Shown: positions 54,872-64,000 of the stretch, piece by piece
Layout of the letters: each line of letters opens with the position of its first letter
How positions within the stretch are numbered: the stretch's first letter is position 1
Source of the DNA: Piezodorus guildinii
Lineage: Eukaryota > Arthropoda > Insecta > Hemiptera > Pentatomidae
Assembly: GCA_023052935.1 (NCBI GenBank)
Contig: CM041292.1
Location: forward strand, 95,215,169-95,279,168
Direction: 5' to 3'
Length of the DNA: 64,000 nucleotides
Notes under the pieces: model-generated
Databases searched by the model: none
What the model saw: the letters and a program-made list of their open reading frames with translations, nothing else
Told to the model about the DNA's origin: nothing
Position numbers and translations under genes: made by a program

Positions 54872-56634
54872 TCATACTTCTTTAATGATCATTTTCAATT
54901 TGCTACAGTAAGATTTTATGGTTGATTCCATAATAAATTGTTTTATTTTGTTAAAAGAAAGAAACATACAAGTATTTGTCATTAGTTTTCTATCTTTTAA
55001 ACATGCTGCTGTTTCTGTGACTTCCTATTAAGTTTTAAATTTTTACAATTTCCTTACTTCATTCTAAAAATATACTAGTTGTAGTTATTATTGCTATTTT
55101 TTGGTATTTTAAATACCTAATCAATATTTAATTTTCAAAATGTTGTAAATAGCAAACTGTTGAATGAGATGTAAATAGTAAACTATTTAATGGTGGGATG
55201 TAAATAGTTGAAAAGATATTTCAATTTGTTATTTGTAAATATCATGGTATACCTGTAGAATTTTTTAGATCTAGATTATATCTATCTAATTGTAATTATC
55301 AATATATCATTACAAATTAGATAATAATATTCTGTTTTCATGCTATAGCAGTGATAATAGAAGACAATAAATCTATCTTAATGAAAATTAATATAAAATA
55401 TAATTGTACTGAATGGTATAGTAAGTTCATAAAATTTTAAGCGATCTGTTACCTTAATTGCAGAAATGTGAGAACATTATAATAAGCATTACAATTTTAA
55501 TTATGTTGTCTGCTAAAAAGAGTTTATTTATGTTTATCATTAATTTGTAATTTTATGATCTAGAGTCTGTATTAATATTAAAGTCCTCTGATGAAATAGT
55601 TTCACAGAATCTTTATGATAAGACTTTTAGTATTATCATATTTCTTTTAGTATTGTTAAGCCAAAACAATGTACAAGATGACAGAGGCTCTTACATGTTC
55701 AAAATGTGTATGATTAATGTATAATAATTCGTATTTAATAAGTTTTACTGCTTTTTGGGGTAGTTTGGTCTGATAATCTTTTTTTAAAGTTCATTTTACT
55801 CTGTATTGCTGGATTTTGGAGTATTAATCCACGGTATTAATATTTTTCTCACTTTTGTTTAAAAAAAAAAATGTACACATATTTTTTTTTTGTTAACAAA
55901 ATAGAATTATCTTGCTGTTTGTTAGGAACAGATTTAGGTTCTATTCAAGTTCATGTGATATTCACATTTTAATTTTTGGACTTTTATTATCCGTTGTGAG
56001 GTGAAATGAAATATCAAATTTTGCTTAAGTAAAAATATCAGGATATGAGCTTTAAACATTAATTTGAAGATTTTTTTAAAAAGAAGTTTTATGATCATTT
56101 AGATCTCCTATCAATTATTTATTTATTTATTTTTGTAAATGATTTTTTAACATCTTGATCATAACTGCATTTATTTGACTAGTAATGACAATCCTGACAG
56201 TGCTCAGGTGCAATATATAATGTTTTTGTCAAATCCATTAGTAACAAAAATACAAATTGTTTTAAAATTCTAAATGAAAACAATGAGTAATAGCTACATT
56301 CATTCCATCATTATGAAATTATAGTTAATAGGGTGTTCTACAAGAATTTAGTTAACTTATATAGCTTTTAAAAGCTTATTCATTGTTCTAAAGAAAAATA
56401 GGAATTAAAAAAAAATTTCATGAGATGGAATAAAAATTTTATATGCTCTTAAAACGTAACATAATTTTTATACAGTTACTATGTAAAAATAATTATATCA
56501 CTTAACTCTAAGTATTTATACATGCCATATGTTATTTTTATACAAATTTATATATAAAAATATCAAGACTGATAATGATCTGTTGTAGTCTTCTTGTGTT
56601 TGTAATTCACAATTGTAAATAAAGTTAGCAACTT
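54872..56634 (+). other. CDK8 3' UTR and convergent intergenic region
   Basis: AT-rich, no reading frame. Candidate poly(A) signals for CDK8 are AATAAA at 54932-54937 and later copies, the last near 56619, only about 15 bases before the fucosidase stop on the other strand. If the distal site is used, CDK8 and fucosidase transcripts would overlap tail to tail. Confidence 0.5.
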
Positions 56635-59600
56635 TTAAGGTGAAACCACATTTTTTATTTTTAACGTCCAACCCCATTCATTTTCTACAAGAGCTTTATC
56701 TGGTAGCGCAATTTTTAATAAATGTTTAGCTGTCATCACTCCCTGTAACAAAATATTATTCATTAAACTAAATTGCCTAGCCTAATAAATAGGATAGCTT
56801 TATGAAGAAGAAAAAAAGTTGGTGAATGATCAAATAAATACATTATATTTTGTTACCTGCAACTTTATGCCTGGAAGTCCTAACATGGAGATTTTTGATT
56901 TATCTGAAATCTGAGGGCAAGACAAGTAGATATTGTTACTTTTGGGCCATCTCAGCATTATTACATAAAGATCTTTTCCTGCATTTTTGGTTGTATACCT
57001 GTGAAGTTCAATTCATATTAATGCCATACAGAATTAAATAAAAACAATTTTTCTTTATTGTGAACAAGTTCATAAAATATTTGTATTAGGATACTTTGAA
57101 TAAGGCAATACTTATAACCTTACAACCTTATAAGTCCTATATGTGTATGAATATGCATCTGTAACATGGACACTTAACAAGTCTGTTGCAGTAAAGGTTG
57201 ATAGTTTTGAGATGCATTCTCAGACGTGTTAAAGAAAATGAAACTAGGCAACAACAAAGAAATGCAGAACTGTAAGGTGAATACCGAGATTTGAATATCT
57301 CCAATTTTGCAGAGTGCAGAGACTAAAATCGAATGATCATGTGCTCAGGATGGAAGATCACAGAGGTTCTTTGAAAGCGTACTGATCATGTCAGGTGTGA
57401 CAAGACCCAAGACCTAGGGTTAGATTACAATCACTCTGGAAGGATATTTTCCTCATATACCTAAGGTGGATCTCACACAATACCAGTCTCAGCTGGTTGA
57501 CCTTCATTTCATGGCAGGCCCACACAACAGATCTTAACAAATTCATTTTCACTTAGTTAAATAAGTTTTATTTTAACACTTAAGATTAGATGGCAGTTCA
57601 GTAGTAATTCAATCTTAGAAAAATAACATTTCACTCAATTTTTTTTTTTATGAACTAAAGATTTTATTCGCATCATTGAACTTATATTGTAGGGTTCAAA
57701 TTAAATTAAATGGAGAATGAGATTTTGACACATATTTCTGGTCTTCATGTTCAGTTTTCAGAATGTTATGATAAAAATCTGCAATGTGGATTAAAACATT
57801 GGTTTTGCAATAAATTGTTTACACTGTGTTTGAGGATAATTTATTTACTGCCATGTGAACTATCTCGACCAATGAATAAGCACACAGTCAACTATCTAGT
57901 ATTATATACAACTTAATCAGAACAAAAATTCTGTTATTTTATCTTATTTGAATGTTGTGGTTTGGTGTTATGGTTACGTTTTAGTTTAAGTTTAATAATA
58001 TTTGATAGTTTCTTTTGTAGTTAGATTTTAACATTGCTTGGAGAGCATTAGTCAATAATTTAAAATATCTAATAATTTGATATGAAAGTGGAATGTAATT
58101 AGAACCAAGTCAACAATGCATACAAATTATGTTTTTTACTTAAGCATAAAGAATGAACATAAATAGTTCAGGTTTCGTAAAGCAGAAGACTGTGACCACA
58201 ATCGTGAATCATTCATAACAGGGCCACACATAAAGAGATTTGCTTATGCTTAGTAAGTCGAGGACAGAATCATCTATACCAGATATTTGAGAACTATCCA
58301 GAAGATCTGATAAGGTTATAAAAAGACCAAAACATATGTTAAAGTCAGTTACAAGTTGAATACCAAACAGTTCAGTTTGCAAATGTGAATTAAGCTGAGC
58401 TCAACTGTGGAGACTATTTGTTGTATTGAAACACAAAATAGACAGTGGAAATTTAACAGTGTTTTATATATATTTGTGATTGAGGTATAGCTCCTGGACC
58501 AATATGTTATGTTGATTGTTCAGTTACTTACTTATTAGTAAGAAAATCGCTGGTTATTTTTTATCCCAAAATTAAAATTAGCCATTTCAATAAATTTTTT
58601 AAAAAAGTACCGAGTACATGAACATGAAAATGACAGATCCAAAAAAAAAAAAGTGTTTGTATGAAAATTGCTCTTACCATATGTTTGGTTGAGCTGAATC
58701 ATTCTGGCAAACATCCCATGGAGAGGATGCATATATTGCTTCACCATTCACATTTAGCCATTTTCCAAGATCTAATAATCTTTCTTGAAATATTGGATTA
58801 ATTTTTCCATCTTTTGAAGGTCCCACATTTATCAAGATATTGCCTAAAATATATATATATTTTTTAATTTATTTTAAAATTTAACCATATGCATATAATG
58901 AATAAGCAGAGTATATTTTATAAGGACAACTTATTCTTCCTATGAAATTAGCCCCACAATTTTCAAAAATTATTTTTTTTTAAATAAATCAGTAATTTGA
59001 AAAATACAAGACATATTTGTCTTCTTCTTTACCCATAATAATAGCGGTTTCCTTTATGGATAATTTTTCTTTATTTTTTATCTCAATGAATTCATGATTA
59101 TTCCTGCATTGAAATAATAAGTTAAATAACTTTATTTAAGGATTACCAATCACAATTAATTTGAAATATAAATTCAGCTTTATTCTATTAAAAAATAATT
59201 GTAGCTAAATTAAGAGAAAAGAGAAATAGAACATTGATGAGAATTCTGAATAAGATGAGGGGAATTAAACTATATAATATCTACTGAAGGAATTAGTCCG
59301 GGTGGCGGTCATTAAATGAAACAACTGAATAGTTTCAACTATTTTATTGTTTGCCAACGTTTCGACCCCCATTGTGGGTCATCATCAGGGCTAAAAAGAT
59401 ACAAAAAGGATACATTTAAAATAAGATTACAAATACTATTTTAAAAAAATTAACAATTGCACTAGAGAATGTCAATATTATAACATAAAAGGAAATAGAT
59501 GTGCATAGAAATCAATTAATTAAATTACAATGATAAAGGTATACTAATGAGAGCTATACAGACCAGATAATGACTAAAGATAATGTACAAATATATAAGA

Positions 59601-62600
59601 AAAAATTACATGAAATACAAAACATTAAAAAATGGAGTACAGTGGAGATACGTACCGTCTGGTAGATGAGTGGAAACTGGGTACAATTTGGTAATAAGGA
59701 ATATAGGCAGGTAGATAGGAAAGTACGTACAAAAGGTTGGGTAAAATGGAAAATACGTACCATATTTCTAGACGGGATCTGACAACAATGAGTAAAATTG
59801 TAATATTAACATAAAAGGAAGTGTTCAGATTAAACCTACAATATTAATAACATCACAACGGTATTAGAAGATGTTTTAACAAGATTGTTGAAGTAACAAC
59901 AATATAATACAATAGTAAGAATAATAATGTATAAACTATATATAGTAAAACTGACTACCTCCCAACCAACGTTTTAATAATTATTGTACATATATTAAGA
60001 CATTAAAATTAACCAAGTGAAAATATTATGACATAAAATAATAATAAGTAACAATCATTGACAGATCATATAGTTGATACAAAATAGTAAAATAATTACA
60101 AATAGGATTAAATTGAATTGTAAAACCATTAAGAATTTATTAAGTGTAGAAACAAATGAAATAGATACATATATAAAATAAATGTATACATACATAAGTA
60201 AAAAATAGACAAATAAATAAACAAAATGTATACAGTGGGATGGACATGGGAAGCTGTATTACTTAAGAGAATTTAATATATGGCTGTAGGTGGAGGAGAT
60301 GCATTGCTTATCAGTTTTATGGTTGACAGGATTAGATTGGAGATGGATGTGGACGGATTCAGCGATGAGTCTTTTTTTTATGGTTGGGAACAGAATCTAA
60401 AATGGAACAATCTTGAAAGTTAAATGAATGATTAAAAGTTATGGAGTGTTCGGAGAGTTTTGAGGCTAGAAGGTTTCGAGAGGATATGGAGGATTTATGT
60501 TGAGATATGCGGGTTTTTAAGTAGTTTTTTGTTTCACCCACATAGGACACATCGCAATCTAAACAAGGTATTTTATAAACAATATTTGAGCGGTAGAGAG
60601 GATTTATCGGGTCTTTAGTATTGGTGAAAAGGTGGGAAAGTTTGTTCTGGGTCTTTAATCCTAGCTTTAGGGAGGGTAAGGAAGATTTAAAGGATTTTTT
60701 AATATTTTCAGACAGGTGTGGAATATACGGTAGGGATCTATATTGAAATATTGTGGGTGAATTTTGGTCTTGTATTGTAGGGGGAGTAATGGTCGTTTTT
60801 ACGTTGTTGTATGAGTTTATGAGTTTTTTAAAGTTTTCTGAGTACGATGACAAAATAAATTCACTTCTATCAGACCTATCAACATATACACCCTCTACCC
60901 GTGACCCAACCCGTCCTCTCATGATAAAATTTAACCAACATATCAAAAATCTCTTCGATAATAAATTCATTAATCTATCTACATACAGAAACCTAATCTC
61001 TTATAATTCCTTACCCCCACGTCTGTATGGCCTTCCGAAAATTCACAAACCCGGTAATCCACTCCGTCCCATTATTTCAAACATCAATGCACCCTCCTCC
61101 AAACTCAGTAAATTTCTTCTACCGTCACTAAAAATACTCAGCCGTACAAACTCCTACGACATTACAAACTCTCTTTACCTCCGACAACAATTATTATCAC
61201 TTCAAATCCCCCCTAACTACATTTTAACATCTTTTGACGCCGAAAGCTTATTCACTAATATTCCCATTGACAAAGTTCTCCATTTAGTTAAAAAACACTG
61301 GACCATTATCGAACCTCACACCACGCTAAATCTTTCTACTTACTTACAATCACTGGAACTTTGCTGCAAAACAGGATACCTCACTTTTAAGGGAAAATTT
61401 TACAATCAGGTCTCTGGACTAGCAATGGGAAACTGCCTAGCTCCGGATCTCTCTAATATTGTTCTCAATGACCTCCTGGATTTCATAACGAAAATTTATA
61501 AAAACGATATATTTTTCATTAAGAAATATGTTGACGACCTCCTCCTAATAATAAACCCGGAAAAAATCCCAGATATCCTTAAATCCTTTAATTCCTATGA
61601 TCCACGCCTCCGCTTTACAGTAGAAAAAGAAAACAACTCAACAATTCCCTTTCTAGACTTACTGATAATAAGAAATACGGACGGCTCTATTTCCACTGAT
61701 TGGTACACAAAATCCACCTATTCCGGTAGACTCCTCAATTTCTTCTCCCAGCACCCATACCATCAAAAAATTAATGTTGCCCAAAATCTCGTCCACCGTT
61801 GCCTCTCCTTGTCTGATCCACAGTACCATCCTACCAATATCCAGCGCATTAAAAAGATCCTTACCCTAAACAGCTTCCCACTTAATATCATTAAAAAACT
61901 CATAAACTCATACAACAACGTAAAAACGACCATTACTCCCCCTACAATACAAGACCAAAATTCACCCACAATATTTCAATATAGATCCCTACCGTATATT
62001 CCACACCTGTCTGAAAATATTAAAAAATCCTTTAAATCTTCCTTACCCTCCCTAAAGCTAGGATTAAAGACCCAGAACAAACTTTCCCACCTTTTCACCA
62101 ATACTAAAGACCCGATAAATCCTCTCTACCGCTCAAATATTGTTTATAAAATACCTTGTTTAGATTGCGATGTGTCCTATGTGGGTGAAACAAAAAACTA
62201 CTTAAAAACCCGCATATCTCAACATAAATCCTCCATATCCTCTCGAAACCTTCTAGCCTCAAAACTCTCCGAACACTCCATAACTTTTAATCATTCATTT
62301 AACTTTCAAGATTGTTCCATTTTAGATTCTGTTCCCAACCATAAAAAAAAGACTCATCGCTGAATCCGTCCACATCCATCTCCAATCTAATCCTGTCAAC
62401 CATAAAACTGATAAGCAATGCATCTCCTCCACCTACAGCCATATATTAAATTCTCTTAAGTAATACAGCTTCCCATGTCCATCCCACTGTATACATTTTG
62501 TTTATTTATTTGTCTATTTTTTACTTATGTATGTATACATTTATTTTATATATGTATCTATTTCATTTGTTTCTACACTTAATAAATTCTTAATGGTTTT

Positions 62601-63815
62601 ACAATTCAATTTAATCCTATTTGTAATTATTTTACTATTTTGTATCAACTATATGATCTGTCAATGATTGTTACTTATTATTATTTTATGTCATAATATT
62701 TTCACTTGGTTAATTTTAATGTCTTAATATATGTACAAATAATTATTAAAACGTTGGTTGGGAGGTAGTCAGTTTTACTATATATAGTTTATACATTATT
62801 ATTCTTACTATTGTATTATATTGTTGTTACTTCAACAATCTTGTTAAAACATCTTCTAATACCGTTGTGATGTTATTAATATTGTAGGTTTAATCTGAAC
62901 ACTTCCTTTTATGTTAATATTACAATTTTACTCATTGTTGTCAGATCCCGTCTAGAAATATGGTACGTATTTTCCATTTTACCCAACCTTTTGTACGTAC
63001 TTTCCTATCTACCTGCCTATATTCCTTATTACCAAATTGTACCCAGTTTCCACTCATCTACCAGACGGTACGTATCTCCACTGTACTCCATTTTTTAATG
63101 TTTTGTATTTCATGTAATTTTTTCTTATATATTTGTACATTATCTTTAGTCATTATCTGGTCTGTATAGCTCTCATTAGTATACCTTTATCATTGTAATT
63201 TAATTAATTGATTTCTATACACATCTATTTCCTTTTATGTTATAATATTGACATTCTCTAGTGCAATTGTTAATTTTTTTAAAATAGTATTTGTAATCTT
63301 ATTTTAAATGTATCCTTTTTGTATCTTTTTAGCCCTGATGATGACCCACAATGGGGGTCGAAACGTTGGCAAACAATAAAATAGTTGAAACTATTCAGTT
63401 GTTTCATTTAATGACCGCCACCCGGACTAATTCCTTCAGTAATTCTCAACGGTCAACTAATTATATCCACATATATAATATGTACATCATATTGTAGTAA
63501 TCATTCATAGTTTTAGAACTTTCAGATAATTTAGTTTTTAGTAAGTGCAAAAAACACCCTTCTAAAATCATCATAATTTATGTTTTTATGAAATTCCAGA
63601 GGCCGTATCCACTGTACCCTGCTAAGTACAACCCTTCAAACAAAAGGAACAAGAATAAAAACAAGAAATATTACCTCCCAATGCAATAGTTTTTGCAAGT
63701 AAATCAATCAACTGTTGAGTAGAAAGGTAATCATCAATATTGGACTTCCTGACGTAACCCCAACTGTTTTTATCCAGAGTCATAGCATTTTCCCATTTTC
63801 GAGGAAGTAATGTTC
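56635..63815 (-). CDS. FUCA1: Alpha-L-fucosidase, last four exons (5' part outside window)
   Basis: GH29 enzyme that removes alpha-linked fucose from glycoproteins, normally in lysosomes or secreted. Exons: 63675-63815, 58678-58843, 56857-56998 and 56635-56742, phases consistent, GT-AG introns. The first encodes [20 protein letters not shown], then [13 protein letters not shown]. The second encodes [20 protein letters not shown], then [18 protein letters not shown]. The third holds [16 protein letters not shown] and [12 protein letters not shown], and the last ends [13 protein letters not shown]. These match the end of the catalytic barrel and the C-terminal beta-sandwich of animal FUCA1/FUCA2. 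The signal peptide and catalytic nucleophile lie beyond base 64000. The 4.8-kb intron 58844-63674 contains the large Penelope-like element; 56999-58677 contains a LINE fragment. Whether it is FUCA1 or FUCA2 orthologue cannot be settled here. Confidence 0.9.
57180..57440 (+). pseudogene. LINE ORF2 C-terminal fragment
   Basis: The plus strand gives [20 protein letters not shown], then [27 protein letters not shown] and LQSLWKDIF. This is the LINE C-terminal series (LR.I.G..KENG.WR.R.N.EL...Y.D..I........L.W.GHV.RM). Frameshifted and antisense to the fucosidase transcript. Confidence 0.6.
59281..60831 (-). repeat. Left inverted arm of the PLE
   Basis: Antisense copy of the PLE 3' half: the linker, GIY-YIG domain and 3' non-coding end. 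Minus-strand reading is open from 60970 to 60359 and ends in the same HKKKTHR as the sense copy. Confidence 0.9.
59353..59391 (-). ncRNA. Hammerhead-ribozyme motif, left arm
   Basis: Minus strand: GCC, CTGATGA, TGACCC-ACAAT-GGGGGTC, GAAA, ACGT palindrome, GTT, GGC. Core bases and both short stems are intact, identical to the right-arm copy. Confidence 0.7.
60833..62363 (+). CDS. PLE reverse transcriptase with GIY-YIG endonuclease, truncated
   Basis: PLEs prime reverse transcription at nicks made by their own GIY-YIG nuclease. The frame is open from 60753, but its first 27 codons are antisense arm sequence (GTG at 60753, ATG at 60789), so the true element sequence begins near 60833 and lacks the original N-terminus. 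Domains: RT palm with [29 protein letters not shown] (motif A), [15 protein letters not shown] (motif B) and KYVDDLLLI (motif C); then a linker; then GIY-YIG with [20 protein letters not shown], then TRISQHK. An A8 run near 62342 appears to shift the frame: the protein ends HKKKTHR, whereas the other frame continues [20 protein letters not shown] to a stop near 62462. The left arm carries the same A8 on the other strand. About 510 codons of PLE origin, otherwise intact. Confidence 0.85.
61891..63440 (+). repeat. Right inverted arm of the PLE
   Basis: Sense partner of the left arm. It begins at TTAAAAAACTCATAAACTC inside the RT-GIY linker and ends at CCTTCAGTA, after which the sense strand continues about 30 bases to the element end. 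Confidence 0.9.
63332..63370 (+). ncRNA. Hammerhead-ribozyme motif, right arm
   Basis: Plus strand: GCC (63332), CTGATGA (63335-63341), stem II TGACCC/GGGGGTC, GAAA (63360-63363), CGTT, GGC. Stem I is GCC/GGC and cleavage is expected after GTT at 63365-63367. It lies in the 3' non-coding terminal segment, where PLEs of many animals carry minimal hammerheads. Confidence 0.75.
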
Positions 63816-64000
63816 CTAAAATTAATAATAAAATTATCATTAAAGTTTTAAAAAATAAGCTTATGAAAAAATCATAACATGATTAGTGTTACAAGCTGAG
63901 CTTAAAATAACCTTTTAAATAATGTCTAGGATATTCTAAAAATGAGTAAAGCCACGCTAGAAAATAAGATAATAAAAGGAATTTGACAAAGTATTCTTTA
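63816..64000 (-). other. Fucosidase intron, right window edge
   Basis: AT-rich sequence upstream of the exon at 63675-63815, whose acceptor TTTTAG lies at 63816-63821. No exon recognised up to the window end. Confidence 0.7.

Larger units (their letters stand above)
59281..63471 (+). mobile_element. Penelope-like retroelement in snap-back (inverted arm) form
   Basis: A 4191-bp insertion between possible target duplications TATATAATAT (59271-59280 and 63472-63481). The left arm 59281-60831 (minus orientation) is an inverse copy of 61891-63440 (plus orientation), about 1.55 kb and nearly identical; I noticed one substitution in the first 250 bases. The centre, 60832-61890, is present once and encodes the RT core. 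The plus-sense element is 5'-truncated, and its 3' end extends about 30 bases past the arm (to TCCACA). Each arm carries a complete hammerhead-like motif. Lies in a fucosidase intron, opposite in strand. Confidence 0.9.

Noticed and set aside
60753..60832. First 27 codons of the long PLE reading frame as true N-terminus
   Set aside because: These bases are the tail end of the antisense arm, so the reading is a junction artefact; the PLE coding part starts near 60833.
62960..63169. 69-codon frame in both PLE arms (also at 59554-59763 on the minus strand)
   Set aside because: It appears twice only because the arms are inverted copies. The hydrophobic low-complexity translation in the 3' non-coding part shows no domain.

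Overview
The window is about 70% A+T animal DNA with spliced genes, long introns and a dense load of decayed transposons. The gene set (SRF, EXT2, CDK8, alpha-L-fucosidase), the many small GT-AG introns, and the mix of mariner, Penelope-like, Jockey/CR1-like LINE and Helitron-like repeats suggest an invertebrate, most likely an arthropod. A copepod-type crustacean is my guess only; the sequence does not prove it. All exon boundaries were placed by eye from reading-frame continuity, GT/AG sites and known protein families.

Layout, left to right. (1) 1-26,939: no protein-coding exon recognised. It lies downstream of the first SRF coding exon on the minus strand and is probably SRF intron 1. It holds LINE tails, a tRNA-like SINE, a small Penelope-like snap-back element, a hAT-type MITE, a Helitron-like tandem array and AT microsatellites. 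(2) 26,940-27,374 (-): first coding exon of serum response factor, cut by an intron in the middle of the MADS box. (3) 29,919-37,605 (-): a complete ten-exon exostosin-2 gene (heparan sulfate polymerase subunit, 702 aa). Its introns carry a deleted mariner, LINE and SINE relics, and a 295-bp hammerhead-bearing snap-back element with a 14-bp target duplication. (4) 38,436-54,871 (+): a complete twelve-exon CDK8 gene (Mediator kinase, 443 aa), divergent from EXT2 across about 830 bp. Its introns are full of LINE fragments, a mariner interrupted by a MITE, and a displaced copy of its own exon 8. (5) 56,635-63,815 (-): the last four exons of an alpha-L-fucosidase (GH29) gene, convergent with CDK8; its 5' part is outside the window. 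One intron contains a 4.2-kb Penelope-like element (PLE) made of two nearly identical 1.55-kb inverted arms around a reverse-transcriptase loop.

The genes are ordinary conserved housekeeping or developmental genes and do not form a pathway together. The most unusual theme is mobile. At least three loci (8.1, 31.2 and 59.3 kb), and probably a fourth (29.2 kb) and a relic (46.8 kb), share one design: a 3'-terminal PLE segment with a hammerhead-ribozyme-like core is present in both orientations, forming a fold-back element. Every recognisable core keeps a GAAACGT-H sequence with a palindromic ACGT stem III, the form expected for ribozymes that act as dimers.
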